Part shown: positions 1 to 13,386 of the stretch, in pieces
Position numbering within the stretch: position 1 is the stretch's first letter
Layout: the number at the start of each line of letters is the position of its first letter
From: Strix aluco
Lineage: Eukaryota > Chordata > Aves > Strigiformes > Strigidae
Reading direction: 5' to 3'
Length of the DNA stretch: 64,000 bases
Assembly (NCBI RefSeq): GCF_031877795.1
Contig: NC_133943.1
Span: forward strand, 8,053,001-8,117,000
The notes under the pieces: generated by a model
What the model was told of the DNA's origin: nothing
The model's input: only the letters and a program-made list of their open reading frames with translations
Databases searched by the model: none
Program-made: the position numbers and the translations under genes

Positions 1-2330
1 AAGCCGATGTCTTGTTGGAAGGGTTAGCCACTTTATGGCTCCCATGCTATAAACTGAAATCACACGTCAATTCAGTAGCAATATCCATGTTCAGGGTGCC
101 TGTGATTCTTGAAAAGCATTTAGTGTCTAATAACCAGAAAACGCAACAATGCAATTGTCGTTCTGTATAATACCATTCTGTGTATTTGATTCCTTATGCT
201 GCATGCCAATTAAAAGAGACTTTCCAACTTTTTGTTTTAAACTTCAAAGTAAATGTGTTTGAACCTCACACTTGTGAAGCCATGAGGTGGGACGTTTTCT
301 CAGCACTTTTAGATGGGATTTGTTGGAAAGGTGGAAGACCCAAATCGCTTTGGCTGGTATGATAAGATTTTTTTTTTTTTCCTTTTACATTTTGCTTTTC
401 ACAGATGGGCCTTAAATTCTGTCTAGCTTTGAACCATGGAGCACAAGCCTTGGGGGCATGGAGGATGACCAGATGTCATCTTCCATTTATAATAGTGGAA
501 GCTTATTTCTTACAAGCCTGCATAGGTGACATTCACCCGGGGTAGAGGAATCGTCTTTGAAGCCCTCCAGCCATTATATAGCCTAATTCAGTTACATAGC
601 CTAATTCAATTCTCATTGAAGAGTTGCATTAACTTCATTAGACTTCTGAATAGATCCAAAGCCATTAGTATGAAATCCAAGTAATACGGAAACATCTCTT
701 TTGGGGTTAATTTCATCCTGTATGCCAACCCTCTGCTCACTTTAAGGGAAGAAGAAGAAATCATTGCTGGTAGTTATCGGCTTGAGCTCAACTCAAGGGA
801 GTTAGAAGCATGCGAAGACTTCAGTCAGTGGCAATCTGATGGCTGAAAAGTGCAAATACATCCAAGGAGGCTGTGTTAGAATGCAGTTTTTTAATATTTC
901 TTCAGCATTTCAAAGAATATTGTATATCAACGTGAAGTAAACAGTTGCATTAAAAGCTAGTGTTGCTTTTGCCAGGCACTTTAGATGCTCAGCCTGAGAA
1001 AAGCAGAGCAGGCAGGTTTGTACCACTTGTCCCAGTACTCTGATGTCCCCATTTTCCTTAGAAATGTGGCTGTAAACCACTAGATACCCTGGTGTGCAAG
1101 ACTTGACCAAAATATATCAAGTCTGGCATTTAAAGTTAGTCTTAAGTGCAAGCTGGATTCAGAGAGGCTTTGAAAACCAGAGCCGAAATAATCCACAGTA
1201 AGAGTCAGTTTTCAAGCGGGTCATGATGGGAAGAGAAGATGAAACATGACATGGCCCATGGAGAGAAGGAACAAAGCCCTTCCACACTTAGCAATGTGGA
1301 GGAAGATTTGTTCTGTGTTAGCTCTTGTAATGGATGTTTTATGAGAGGGGGAGAAGGGGGGAGCTGTGCACTTTACATCTCTTGGTTGAGCCAAATGTAA
1401 ATACCAATGGGAGATCTTCAGCAGTAACTGCAGTTGGAGGGGAGAGAAATGGTCTGCTGGGGGACTGTTTATTTAAGTTTGCAGATCGTTACACTTCCCT
1501 AGAGCACTAGAGTCACTTTGCCTCTACAGTTAAAAAGAGTGGGTAGTACAAGGTAGCCTCCCGTACAAAGGCAGTCCTTGTACTGCCCACAGTATTGACT
1601 GAAGAGTCCCAGAGGTGAAGGAATGTTACTGATGCCTCACTCCTCTTCTTACTTTAGCCGTCTCTAGCTTATCAAGTTAGGGAATTTTCATTTTCCACTT
1701 TCAAAGTGCAGATGAACTGTTACGACGTAAGATACTCCTTGCACTTTTCACAGCTATCCCTGGTCTCGCGTTTTTGACTTGCCTGTGAACACATCTGTTT
1801 GGAATGAATTAAATGGTTGAAGAAAGTGTGGGGAGAGGGGCGGGGGGGGCTCCTGCCTTAAACCTGAACTTCCCTTGCAAGCAACTCTGCAGGCTATCCT
1901 GTACATCAGCAGGCTCCAGGAGCCTCTTCCTTAGCTGAGCCCTGACTGGGCTGGTTTTACTCCTGTCCTAGCTGCGGCTCTGTTCCGCAGCTAGAGTGCA
2001 GGGGAGGTGAATGGCAGGTAACTTGCAGAATGGCTTGGAGTCTTTTAGCAGGCTTACTGGGAGAGAAAAACTGTGTTCCCTCTTCTGTTTCTGGCCTCCA
2101 TGTGTTGTGCTGATCTTATGCCAAATGTTTTGGACACCTTGTATTTTTAACTGTGTAATATAGCTGTGTATTGTTAAAGCAACTTAGTAACTTATAGCAA
2201 AAACTGTAGAACTCATTTCTCTGAGGTGTAGGAAATGTCCTGCTTCCACTGTGTATGAAACTTTAACTCTGTACTGTCTGACAAAGATAAAATGCTGAAT
2301 TTCACTTTAATAAATGATCTATCTAGCAAC
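1..2330 (+). other. SAP30L: Probable 3' UTR tail of SAP30L (partial, runs off the left edge)
   Basis: No coding exon is visible here: only short open frames without recognisable domains occur. The stretch is AT-richer than the DNA to its right, carries TGTA and T-rich motifs typical of vertebrate 3' UTRs, and ends in an AATAAA at 2309-2314 followed by a T-rich stretch. In human the order is SAP30L (+), HAND1 (-), LARP1 (+), and the two other genes are found here in those orientations. A plus-strand transcript ending left of HAND1 should therefore be SAP30L, which encodes a SAP30-like subunit of the SIN3 histone deacetylase complex. The stop codon must lie left of the window. The assignment comes from gene order, not from protein sequence. 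An unrelated UTR or plain intergenic DNA is possible. Confidence 0.5.
2309..2314 (+). terminator. SAP30L: Poly(A) signal AATAAA, probable end of SAP30L
   Basis: A canonical AATAAA hexamer sits inside TTTAATAAATGATC, with a T-rich segment (TTCCTTTCTG) about 30 bases downstream that could be the downstream element. Cleavage would fall near 2325-2335. A second AATAAA at 4219-4224 could serve a longer isoform. Confidence 0.5.
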
Positions 2331-5300
2331 AAGGCCTACATTCCTTTCTGTTTGCCTTTCTGCCCTTAGCACTTCTGGCTCCAGAGCCAATGGAGTTCTG
2401 CTTTCCATGGATGTTTTGTGCCAGGCTTCTCTGATTCACTGTCATTTCCCACCCACCTCCCCAGGGCTGAAAATACTGCAGACATGGAGGGGAGAACGGC
2501 GCTGCCGACTAGGATATGTCAAGCCTGAAGTAGAAAACTCAGGTGATGGGATATTTTGTGACAAACCTGTGTGGGTTGCACAGATGCAGATCACAGAGTC
2601 TTTTGAATGCAACAAAAAGACAACTTACAAGATGGAGGTTGTTGGAGAGCCACGTGACCTTGCATTTTGGGGAGCGTTGGGCTTTTCTTGGATGGGGATT
2701 TCCCCCCCCATATCATGAACAGTCAATCAAGTGCAGTGTCTCATTCGATTCATGTTTCCTAATGAATCTTTATGTCTAGTTCAACCCTCAGCTTCTGCTT
2801 CCTTCTCAAGTACACCCTTGGCTACGTTTCGTGTGTGACTTCTAGCTCCTGTTGTCCAGAGTTGAAGCTGCATGCCCAGCTGACAAGGTGGGTGCTACTC
2901 CAGAGCAATACTGACATGTAGCATCCCAACGTTCAATCAGTTAAGCTGCAAGATCCTTTTCCATGTAGTGCTTTGTTTGATTTGTTTTTCCCATATTGCT
3001 CTTCCTCCTGACCATCAGACTCAATTTTTTTGCTGTAGTGAGGAAGCGAGTGATGCGAGAAACTGTGGCTCGAATACTTGTTCTCCTGAACCCTGTCATG
3101 GCACCTCGTAAGGCTCTGCTGGCACTGTCTGAGGCATGCTTCAGCCTTGATTTTTAGCCAGGGAAGAGGTTGCAGTGTAGCTTTTTAGACATTTGGGCTC
3201 TCACAGAGGAGGATGATAGGATGTTGAGGGATTTACACTCAGAATACATGACCTGAATTTATTGCTGTCAAATTAAATTACACTCTTCATGTGCAGTAAA
3301 GATTTGTACAGATGATTCTCCCCAAAACAATCCCTCATCATCTCCTGTATCCTCATTCCTTGGTGCTGTCCTACAACCAACTGACCTGTCTCCTCCTCAC
3401 TGTTCAATTCATGGCAAGGGGTAAAATGCCCTCTGGGAGGAGGGTGGCAGCTTGTGTTGCTGCTGTTACGGTGACCTCCAGCCATGCAGAACGTGCCCGG
3501 TTCTGCTGGCAGTGATGCATGCAGGAGACACCTGGTCCCCCTGTCCTACATCCCAGGGTATGAGCTTTCAGTAGCAAGGGAGCGGGGACTTTACTCTGCT
3601 GTGAGAAACAATCAGTGATCAGTAGTTACGTCTGAGTCTAATATCCTCTCAGCTGAAGCCTGACCTTGATGTATTGGAGAGCTGGGAGCGACTGAGCCAG
3701 CACATCAGAAGCAGATCCTGACGTCCTCAGTCCCTGCATTTGTGGACATGTCTGGAGGCCTTTGCGATGAACCGGGACCTTCTCGTGCGAGGCAACGTGC
3801 TGCTGTGCTGCAAGAGCATAGCACGGAGAGCTTGTCTCGGGGAGCTCTCAGTGCTGACACAGGTGGGCGCCACGAAAGAAGGAGCAGGGGTGAATTGCTT
3901 CACAGGGCATCACCCGTGTGTTGTCAAACTTTTTTAGGAGGTTTCGGGGAAAAGTCCTTAGGTGAGGACAAGGGCAGCGTACCCCAGTGGAAGGGGAAAA
4001 ACAGTGTTATTTACATTCCCAAATTGGTGAGTGTGGGCTCTTCTGCCAGCACAGTGAGAGCGTGTCCTGCCCAGGGAGGACAGGTGGAAGGGCTGGAGGA
4101 GGACAGCTGTAAGCAGCAACCTGTTGTCTTTAGTTTCTTTAGCATGAGAGGGTATAATGGAAACTCCAGTGATACAAATAAGTTCTGCCAGTTAATTTGT
4201 TATTTGTACAGACTAATGAATAAATGCTGCTTAATCTCATTTGCTCCCTGCCAAGAAACCCACGAAAGATTTCAAGCTCAAAACCAAGGATACATCAGTT
4301 CAGTCTTTTTAACGTGTTCACACTGAGAAACTAAACAACCCGGCAGTTGATCTGATGGGCCGAAGTCTGCATGTCCTTCGCTCCTTGCTGCCGTGCGAGG
4401 GCAGTGTTAGCTCAGTAACCCGGGTGGTGGGTGCTCCGCAGCTGCACCTCTGAGCCCAGGGCAGCTGCCGGGGGGACCAGAGCCATTCTCCCGTCCCAAA
4501 GATGCCTCCTCGGCAGGAGCTGGCTGGACTTGTCAGATACCGGAAGCGGGATTATGCTGTAGTGGGATGTGGAGATCATAAAACCGGTTTGTTTGGGGTT
4601 GGTTTTTTTTCCCTGGTTGGACATTGAAATTGAACACGTCCGATTCTCTGCGTGAGCCGTCCTAGGGCCTCCTCGCAGCGTTGATGGAAACCAGGCATCG
4701 GTTCTCTGCTCCCCAGCAAAAAGGGCAGCACAGAGGACCGGGGAAAAATGCGAATGTGGATTTAACGGTTTTATGTTTTAGAGATGTGGTTGAGCAGGCT
4801 GAGTGTGCAGGGGAGAGCCTTAGGGCTTGCTTTTCTTTTTTCCTTTTTTTTTTTTTTTATTTCCCCTATATCCAGTAAGGGATGACAGCACAGCTCTGCC
4901 AGCACCCAATCTCACTTTGCCAGGAGCTGAAGCCGATTTCACATCTCTTATCCTTGCAGGCAGTGTTGGCTTCTTCCCAAAGTACCTCCAAGCCCCCTAA
5001 TGTGCTTTTACTTACTTGTTTTTGGAACTTTCTCCAAGATCTGTTCCTTTTACGTCTTACAGGAAGTACTCCATGATCCCTGCAGCATCCTCAGCAGGGA
5101 GCACCATGGTGCCTGTGGGGAAGAGCAGAGACTTCGAGATGGGAAGAGTGAAGTGTCAGGTAGCTGAGGTGGCTCTGCTGCCTCTCCCACCACGTGTATG
5201 GACTGCTGGGGACCAGAGAGCACAATGATGGGCACCGCATTAGCAAGCTCACTAACCCAGGTTGTGGTCACAAAGCAGAGAAGGCGCTGAGTCCAAGAGG

Positions 5301-8300
5301 TGTGTGAGCGTTGCCTGTGACTCTTCCTGTTCTTGACGCCTGTGTGGGCAATTCCATCTTTAGAAAAGGGAAGGTAGTGGGTTGTATCCAGTGATCGTGG
5401 AGCCAGCTCGTTTGGAGCTCCATTTGGTGTCTGGGTTTTCGCCAGCTCCCGCGCCTGTTGAGCAGACGGCAGGCCAGCAGCCATGGCCTGGCAGGCAGCC
5501 CTGAGCAATCTGATCTCCTGTTTGGTGGCTTGCCGTCCAAATCGCAGGCCCTTCGTTGGGCTGGGGTGGGAAAGGCAGGCGCCGCCTCCAGCCCCTCTGC
5601 ACGGAGATGTGCGGGAAATAGCCCGGCACCTTCCCAGCTCTGCCCAGCCACAGAGAGCAACCAGGATCCCTGCCGGTGTCCCAAAACAGGACTGTTCAGC
5701 TCTTCCCAATCTGCCCTGGAAGGATCCCTGTACCCTGCAGGTTGATGTCTCATTGTTCCACGCCCACCTTCCCAACAGAACCAGGTTGTTTAATTTCTTT
5801 TCCTGGAATTTCCACTGGTTTACTGGCCATAAACCCTCACCCTCATGTAAAAAGCAGAACCTTTGGTGCACTAGTGCTGGCGTCGACTCACTGCAGCCCT
5901 CTGTGTCTCTATTTTCCTGGGGATAAAAAGCAGGTTGAAGGCTCTTCATTGACGCAGTGACAGCACTGGGTACAGACAGGGCTTTTCTTATTAGACTAGC
6001 ACAAACTACAGTGCCAGGGAGCTGCTGTCCCTCACCAGGCTATTCCTTGTCCTCCTCCCTTCTCTCCTTTTCCTGATTCCATTTTCCCCACTCTTCCCTT
6101 CTGCTCCAAGTCCTTCATGCACTCCCCAAATCAGGCCAACAAAGGTATCTCCACAAGGACCTTCCCACCTCTTTATGCCAAGTTCCTAGAAATAGGAGCC
6201 TAAAAGTTTTGGGTGTGGAATTGCGTGGGTTTAGCCCTAAGCAGCTGGCTTAGATCCTGGACGTTTTGTAGGGTGAGCAGTTGAACACAGCAGCCCAGGC
6301 TCAAGTTTGAGCAAGTTGATGAGCTTCAGTGCAAAGCCTGCCCTTCTACTCTCCATCAGACATGGCCAAAGTAGTGAAAGCTGAACAGTGAAGGTGAGCA
6401 GAGGAGGGAGTTTTGGGATTGATGCAAGCTTTGTGCACTAGCTCAAACTCAGTAAGTCCTTCATTTGGGAAGGAGCTCCCGGCCGAGGCAATTAAACCAG
6501 CCTGCTTTGGCCCCCACATCCCCCCTGGCTGCTCCTGCGGGTCAGTTACAGGCCATGAGAATTTTGTCAAGGTAGCTGAAGTCTAAGAGAAAAAAAAAAA
6601 AAAAAATCCCTTTTCCTCTCAATTCCTCAGCTTTCAGCCACTAGTGACGCCATAAATTCCCCTACTTCTCTGGTTACTGTAAAGTCTTTCAGGGTGGTCA
6701 GGACCTGAATTCCTCACGCAAAAGAACAAGCAGGGAAAAAGGAAACTTTGTAAGCAAGGACCTTCCCTGCCTCGGGGATCCATCGCAAGGAATAGGCGAG
6801 GCTCCAAGTGCGTGCTCTTGCCTTGCAGTCCCTCAGCTCAAGCCTCTTGGGTAACTGCCTGTCTCACTCTCCTCTCACCAGTAAATATCCTCCTCCCAGC
6901 CGGCGCTTCCCGCTTGTGCTCCAGCAGGTCCGTCTGGCTCCTTGGCCCCTCTGATCTGCAGGTTCCTGGAGCTGCAGCAGCTGCAGGTTTGCTATTGCAC
7001 TTTAGATCTGGAGTAACCAGAAGAGACAGAGCTTGTCCAGCAACCCCCAGCTATGGAGATGGCATGGAGTCCTGCTGAGCAGAGTGCCCGACTGTTTTTA
7101 CCCCCTGCCCTGAACTGTATGGTACTGATCTTTCATCAGCTAGCCCCAGCTCCCAGCCAGCTTCAATCCTGGACCTTAAATCCAGCTGCTGTGCCACCGC
7201 ACTCCATCCAGCTTCACCTGAGGGCTGTGCTGAGATGTCGTGGGAGAAGATCGGCGGGAAATTGGCAGCAAAATGTCGTTGCTGCCAGAGAAGATGCTTG
7301 CTAATGGGATTGCTCCACCACTGAGCAGGACAAGGATGGGACATTCTGCAGAAAGCCATGGTGGTCACCTTTGCTAACCCCACACCAAGCACGTGAGTCT
7401 TGTGAAAGAGGAAAATACTCACTTCTCCCAACACCCTGCACTGGGCAAAGGGCCTTCATAGAGTGGAGCAACAAAGGTTGGTTTTGGAGAGGTAATGACA
7501 TGGAGTGAAGGTGAGTTTGGCTGTTGTTTGAAGGATGGTCTTGGGAACGTTGACCCAAGGTGAAGTGCTCTTGGTCTTCTCCCAGCACAGGCAGCTGCAT
7601 GGAGAAATACACCCCGGGCAGAGCTTGGCACTATCAGACTCAAGCAAGGACAGCCACAGGGGTGAAAACCCAGAGAGTTTGGATTTGTTTTAAAAAATAA
7701 AATAAAGAAAAAAAAAGTTGGAGCCTTCATCTTCCTTGTGGCTCCAGTGTCTTCCCATGCTTGGACATCATTTCTACAGAATTGGAAATACATCTTCTCT
7801 TTAGATGGGTCTCAGAATCACGTGACTCCAGAAGCATAGAGATTTGAGGAAGAACTGTTGCATGTCATGAACTTTGCAGCTGAGGGGGCCTCTGTTGGAC
7901 AGAAAAATGTTCCCACCTGAGCCATACTCCTAGGAGACAGTCTGACTTGGGAGCCAGCAACTGGGCTGAGAGGCTCCGAGTGTTGGGAGAGGATCAAAAA
8001 GCTCCCCTGGCAGTAAATCTTTCACCTGCCATGTTACTCACTGGGGCTTGTGGCCATTCCTCCGAGGTCGGCCCTGGGTCAGGATTTCTCCTGTCTCTTT
8101 AGCCCCCAAACCTGGAGATTTTTGTCTTATCTTTGACGCCATCTTGACACCGAAAACAAATTATGGCCCAATTACCCTTACTGAGAGGGGCTGGGGCTAC
8201 CTTAAATGGCCAGAACTATCAGGCGCTTCCTTAAGAGTGGGTAATTAGAGTGGGGTGCAGGGTGGGGAGGGCGGCAAGAACTGGGGGGGACCCCTGACAT

Positions 8301-11300
8301 GGAGCTGCCCTTGCCCCCCTGCCTGGCATGGCAGGATCCCAGCCCCATCCATCCCACCCAGCCCCCCTCACCCTGGCCCAGCCGCGCTGCACCCCTGGGT
8401 TCCGGAGAGGCCAGAGCAGAGATGGGGCTCCCCGCTGCTCCCCAAGTGGTGTCTGGGGGTTTCCCCCTGCCTCATGCCTCCCCCAGCCCTGTGTCACCGG
8501 CTAGGGCCAGGCCAGAGAGGCCCCATGACGGGAGGCAGCTGCCCTGGCCCTGGCCGTGACCTTCGGGGCGACCTTGAGCGAGTCCCTGCGGGGGCTGGGG
8601 ACCGGCTGTGCCTCTCGTCCCCAGCAGGGACATTTCCGTGCTCACCCCAAGGAAACAGCAAACAGCAGTGTCACGGCTGAACAGCCATAACTGACCTGAA
8701 ATTTAAAATATTTCTTATTTTTCCCCTCTTTCAGTGACATTAAAACATGCTCTCCTCTGCCGGGTGCCCGGGCATTTCTCGCCCAGGGTTGTGCCGTCTG
8801 CCTGAAACCAGCACCCGTTTTGGGGGCCAACACGTGCTGAGCTGGGTGCCAGCCCACAGCCTGCACTGTGCTCATCTGGGGGCTGCTGCCCGAGTCTTTT
8901 TTTCCCAGGGAGGGTGGTGGCGGGTGTCTGCGGAGCTGGGTCCCTTCCAGGATCCAGCCCAGGGAGCAGGGAAGTGGAGCTGTGCAGAAATATTGGACAA
9001 TCCCCTGGCCTTGCAGGTTTGCTCCAGGTACCCTCGCACTCCTGGGTGAGCGGGTGGCTGGGGCTGGGTGTTTCTTTCCCTTTTTTTGCTTTTTTTTTTT
9101 CTGTCAGATTGGTATTTTATTTGGCTCCATACTGTCTACCGAGCTGTCCAGTGTAACCCTTCCCTTGCTGCTTCTGAGATAAGAATAGGCTCCCCCGAGA
9201 TCAGATAAACAGGCCCATAAATACCTACAACAACAACAAGCAGGGTCTGGGCTTGGCAGGAAGGGGGGGGGAAGGAAAAAAAGGAACCGTTTCTTTGCAC
9301 ACCAAACCCCAGCGATCCATAACATGGGGTGGGAAGTGCCTGACAGCCCCTCTGCCCCCAGTGCTTGTCCCCTTGGCCAGGCAGGGGGGACGAGTGGCCG
9401 GGCAGGGCAGGCAGCAGAGTGGCCGGGTCCCCTCCACCGTCCCTCGTGGCTGGATTCCAGCAGCAGGGGACAGAGCACGTATGATGTTGCCCCCGGGCCA
9501 GGCGATCCCTGCGTGCGTGTACTTCTGTCCAGGCAACTACAGACTCCAGCCTGCGTGCCGGGAGCATGCTGCTTCCCAACGGCATCAAGTTCACGGGAGG
9601 GTCGAGCCGTAGGTATGTGCAGGGCCACCTCCCCTGGTCGATGAGCTAGGCTCTCAGATGGCCAAAAATTCAAAGCCGGTGGCCAAACCATTCTCCTTCC
9701 TCCCAGGTTTGGTGCAGCCGGCACCGGGAGCCCTGCCACTGCCTGACGGAGGCTGCCGAGACACCTCTCCCAGCCGCTCAGGTTTGCTGCCTGAGGAAGA
9801 GAGGCTGTGCCTGTGCAGGGCTCCAACCTCCCCTGCAGCTCCTCTCCCTTTTGGGGTGAAGGGGGTGACCCCATCCTAGGCTGCACCCAGTCCTGAGCTC
9901 AGCATCAACACCCCTTCCTGGTCCCGGAGCGGCAGAGCCGCCTGTGTGGTGCCGAGGTGGGGACGGAGCTCACTGCTTGCAAATACTCCCCCTCCAAAGC
10001 ATCATTTTGGGGAGCAGTGAAGCCCCGGGGAACAGAAAACGTTTAGTGCTTTTTTTTTTTTCACACACACACCCCCAAAACACGGAGCCAATCCTACAGG
10101 AAAATCCCCTTGCTGGGCAGAGAAACTCTCTGCAGATGTGGAAACAGAGAGTGTTTTCACTTGGAAAACGATGAAGAAGTGAGGGAGCCTGGCCCTGGGG
10201 ACGCCTTTCCCAGAAGTTTGCAGCCAGCAGGTACCACCACCAGAAACGTGTGGTAAGAAAAGCAACAATCCCGCGGATGCAGGCTGAGCATTGCCCCGGC
10301 TGCGCAGCGTGCCCCCTTTCCAGGAGCAAAACTGGAAATCCGTAAGAAAAAAAAACACCAGAGGTTTTTGGTGGGGCAGGGGAGGGTCCCCAGGCTGCAA
10401 ACGATGTTCCAGATAGAGCCTGGTGTGCCGGGACCAGGACACCGACTCGTGCAGACCCCTCTGCCCTGTGCAGCAGAGCAAGTCCCAGGTTTAGCTCTTT
10501 CTCCCACCCGATGCCGAGGGGCAGCCCCGGCCGGTGCCGTGCGGGTACAGGGGTGTGGGCTGGCACCTGCAACCAGAGTTGGGGCTGGGCACATTTATGG
10601 GGCGCTGGATTACAGTGTTCATCACTAACACTGGGAGCTTTTCTGTAAAAACCCAGCCCTTTAAGAGATTGTGAAACGTAGTCATAAAATAGGATATTTG
10701 GGGCTGATTTTCTATACATTTTCTTTTTCTCTTTTTTTTTTTTTTTCCCTTGAATGTGTTTGGTTCTTGAAATGCCCTGTTCTAGCTTCACTCACGGATT
10801 CGGTACCGTGCTAAACTTTTTATAGCCTGAACAAAACGATACCACCACAGGCATTGCTCTGCTCAGGCAGTCAGTTTTCATCTCAGCCTCGTTCAAAGAG
10901 ATCAGAAAACAGATCAGGGGCTGGAAGGCAAACGCACAGCGGCTCCGAAGCGAGGGAAGGCTGGTTCCTGCAGCCTGATCGTTCTGCGAGCTTTAATTAC
11001 ATCGGCTGTACTCTCCAATGTTTGTGTGTCCATCCGTCTGTATTTGTACACATGCACAAAGTGGTTATAAAACCCGAGCTGCTTCACCACGGCTGAGCTG
11101 GAGTATTTTTGGTGTGTGTGGCTGCACATGCACAGATTGATCGACGTGTCAGCGATTTACGGATGTTGCATCATTATTTCTAAACCTTTAGTTGCAAGAA
11201 GAAGCTTGGTTTAAAATAGAAAATTTAATGCTCCTAGCTGAGCCCTCGGATTAACCCTACAATAACATATGACTCTTCCCCATGCTGCTTTTCTTTGCCC

Positions 11301-12139
11301 TGAGCAGTGGGATGAGTGTTGGGGTTTGTCCTGGTATTTCTGGGAACGGCGGTGTGGCCAGGCTGGGAAGGCAGGATCAGGCCCTGAGCCCGTGCTTGGA
11401 AACCACCTTCAGTAACGCACAGCATAAAGGGATGAGGATTCAGCTTTAATTATTAAGGATTATTAAGGATTTATGCCTGAGAGGTGACAGAGATGACTTT
11501 GGGCTGCGTGAGCATTGGTGTGTCTGAGGCTGGTGGTGTCCGTCATGTTCGGACGGTGAGGAGGGGACGTTGCTCCTTCAAAATGTGGCCGAGGCAGCTC
11601 CTAAGAGGGGATCCCTGTGAGAAAGTGCTGCCGATGCCAGAGCTGGGCAGGGGAGCTGCCTGAGCCAGGAAGGGGAGCTGAGCCCTGGTTCTCTGTGTGG
11701 CAGCAATAAAACCAGGGATCCACAGCTCTACGATGCTCATACAACCCAGATGCGGTGAAGGCCTGATCCTGCCATCCTCCCCCACGCCAAATACCAGTCC
11801 GGTGCCTCTAGCAGGTCCCCTGGGTCAGGAGGGAAGGGGTTGCAGGGCAGGGGCAGAGTTTGTGCCCTGGGGCAGGCTGTGGGTACACATTTCCAGAGCC
11901 ATGCCAGCTCCTGGGGTGAGCAAGCACGGCATAAAGAAATCCCAAAGGATCCCCCGGAGCTGCCCAAGCCCCACGGGAGGGAATTCCCTCACATGGGTGG
12001 GTCCCACAGCAGGGCACTGACTTAAGGGGAGTCCTTAATCCCGCAGCACCCCTCGCCCCTGCGGGCAGGAGGGCAGGGGGCCCGGCCGCAGCAGCGCAAT
12101 CTCTGGAGCAAGGGAAGGCAGAGGGCTCAGACCCGAGGC
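2331..12139. other. Intergenic gap between converging SAP30L and HAND1
   Basis: I see no gene in this stretch. Open frames occur on both strands, the longest on the minus strand at 5050-5949, but they overlap each other in several frames, match no family I know, and lack credible initiation or splice context. The DNA is GC-rich and low in repeats, with homopolymer runs such as A17 at 6590-6606. An AATAAA at 4219-4224 could be an alternative end for the upstream transcript. A G-rich segment just before 12140 contains a weak CTCF-like core, which I did not score. Confidence 0.6.
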
Positions 12140-12712
12140 TGTTTGCGTAAAGTTTAAATTTTATTTTATTTAATTTTTTGTTTGTTTGTTTTAATTATTC
12201 CATTTTAAATACGTGGTGTGGCGCGCCCGGTCCCTCGGGAAGTGGTCATGCAGATCTGAGGTAGAAAACCCGGCACAGGAGTGTTCCCAAATGCACCTCT
12301 AGGTAGTTTCACCGCAGCCACACGTCGGTCAGGCAGCGGACGGGGACGGGGATGGGGACGGGGGCTCGTATTTACAACAGCAAACGAATCAAACCGTTTC
12401 AGCCCGCCCCGGGAGGGCAGGAGCCGCCGATCGCTGCTGACAGCGGGAAGGAGCAACGATTACTGCAAACGGGGGAAGGGGGCGAGGGGGGAAATGGCCC
12501 GGCCGGTCCCCGCTGCCGACGGGGCGGGCAGGATCCGGCCCCGCAGGCGCCCTTCGCTTGTCTCCCGCGGAGCATCCGTCTCGGCGGGCGGGGAGCCGGG
12601 CCGGGGACCCGCATCCTGCTCCCGGATGGGCTCCGGGGACCGGGCCGGGCTCTCTCCGACATTGCACATGGAGGGGCGAGCGGGGAGCGCCGTCGGGGCG
12701 GCGGGGCAGCCC
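12140..12712 (-). other. HAND1: HAND1 3' UTR
   Basis: This runs from the HAND1 stop codon (TGA, read from 12715 down to 12713) to an AT-rich tail. On the minus strand the tail holds two overlapping AATAAA hexamers (12165-12170 and 12160-12165). The length, about 570 nt, is reasonable for this gene. The exact cleavage point is inferred to lie near 12140. Most of the UTR is GC-rich and within the gene's CpG island, which changes sharply to AT-rich DNA at the poly(A) signals. Confidence 0.65.
12160..12170 (-). terminator. HAND1: HAND1 poly(A) signals (two overlapping AATAAA)
   Basis: The plus strand reads TTTATTTTATT, so the minus strand carries two overlapping AATAAA hexamers. They lie in a local AT-rich patch about 540 bases past the stop codon and are the first good signals downstream of it. 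Confidence 0.7.
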
Positions 12713-12814
12713 TCAGGGGTTCAGTTCCAGAGCCCAGACCTGCTGGGGCCAACCCGTCCGGCCCTTCAGCTTCTTCTCGCCGTGGCCCAAAGGCTGCGAG
12801 TAGACCTCGGGCAG
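12713..12814 (-). CDS. HAND1: HAND1 coding exon 2 (C-terminus)
   Basis: This exon encodes residues 168-200, starting [10 protein letters not shown] and ending [12 protein letters not shown], then TGA. The C-terminal block with [16 protein letters not shown] is nearly identical to the end of mammalian HAND1 and is a family signature. The splice acceptor reads CTCTCCCGCAG before CTGCCC, with a pyrimidine-rich tract upstream, and the junction is phase 0, matching exon 1. Upstream of the conserved block this tail is shorter than the mammalian one. HAND proteins use this end for protein contacts, but no specific site can be read here. Confidence 0.95.
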   Translation of the reverse strand: MPEVYSQPLGHGEKKLKGRTGWPQQVWALELNP

Positions 12815-13386
12815 CTGCGGGAGAGGAGACGGGGAGGGGGGGGAGAAAGGAGCGGTCAGGAGCGGAGCCGAGGTCTCGGGCCGCCCGCCCGCCCGCACCT
12901 TGCGCCCGCCCCGGGGCTGCAGCCGAGCCCCGCGGCTCCAGGCGGCTTTTACCAGCCCGAGGATAAAGAGGGTTTTTTTTGGGGGGGGACCCCACCCCGC
13001 CCGCTGCAGCAGGGGGAGAGGCGGCCGTCCTTGCTCCGAAACGCACCCGCGCCCGCTCGTCCCGGGAAAGCGGCCGGGAGCCGGGAAGGTCGAACCGGCG
13101 GGAGGCTCCGCCGCGGCCGCTCCCGGGGTTTAACCCTCGGGGAAAGCGCCCGGGAGCCCGCCCGGCCCGTCGGGAGCCCTCCGGGCAAGCTGGGCTCGGG
13201 TTTTCCTCTGCCGAGGTGCTCCCCACGGATGTATATTTTTATTTTTAAGCTGGGAAAAAAGGCTCCAGCGGGGCCGAGAAGACTGTGAGGTTTCTGTTGG
13301 GTTTTTTTCCCCCCAGCCCCGGGGCTTTCCCCGCCCGCTCCCGGCGCGGGGAGAGCGGGGCAGCGGGATCCCGGCCCGCCTCTTAC
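12815..13386 (-). other. HAND1: HAND1 intron 1
   Basis: This is the single intron of the coding region, 572 bp, phase 0, with donor GACG/GTAAGA at 13387/13386 and acceptor CCCGCAG/CTG at 12815/12814. It is GC- and CpG-rich. Open frames reading through it on either strand are a result of composition, not of coding. Confidence 0.9.

Noticed and set aside
5050-5949. 299-codon minus-strand frame between SAP30L and HAND1
   Set aside because: Several plus and minus frames are open over the same bases, no domain is recognisable and there is no promoter or splice context. Probably chance in GC-rich DNA.
12062-12090. CTCF-like GGCAGGGGGCCC core left of the HAND1 3' end
   Set aside because: Only part of the motif fits, and such G-rich words are common in this stretch.
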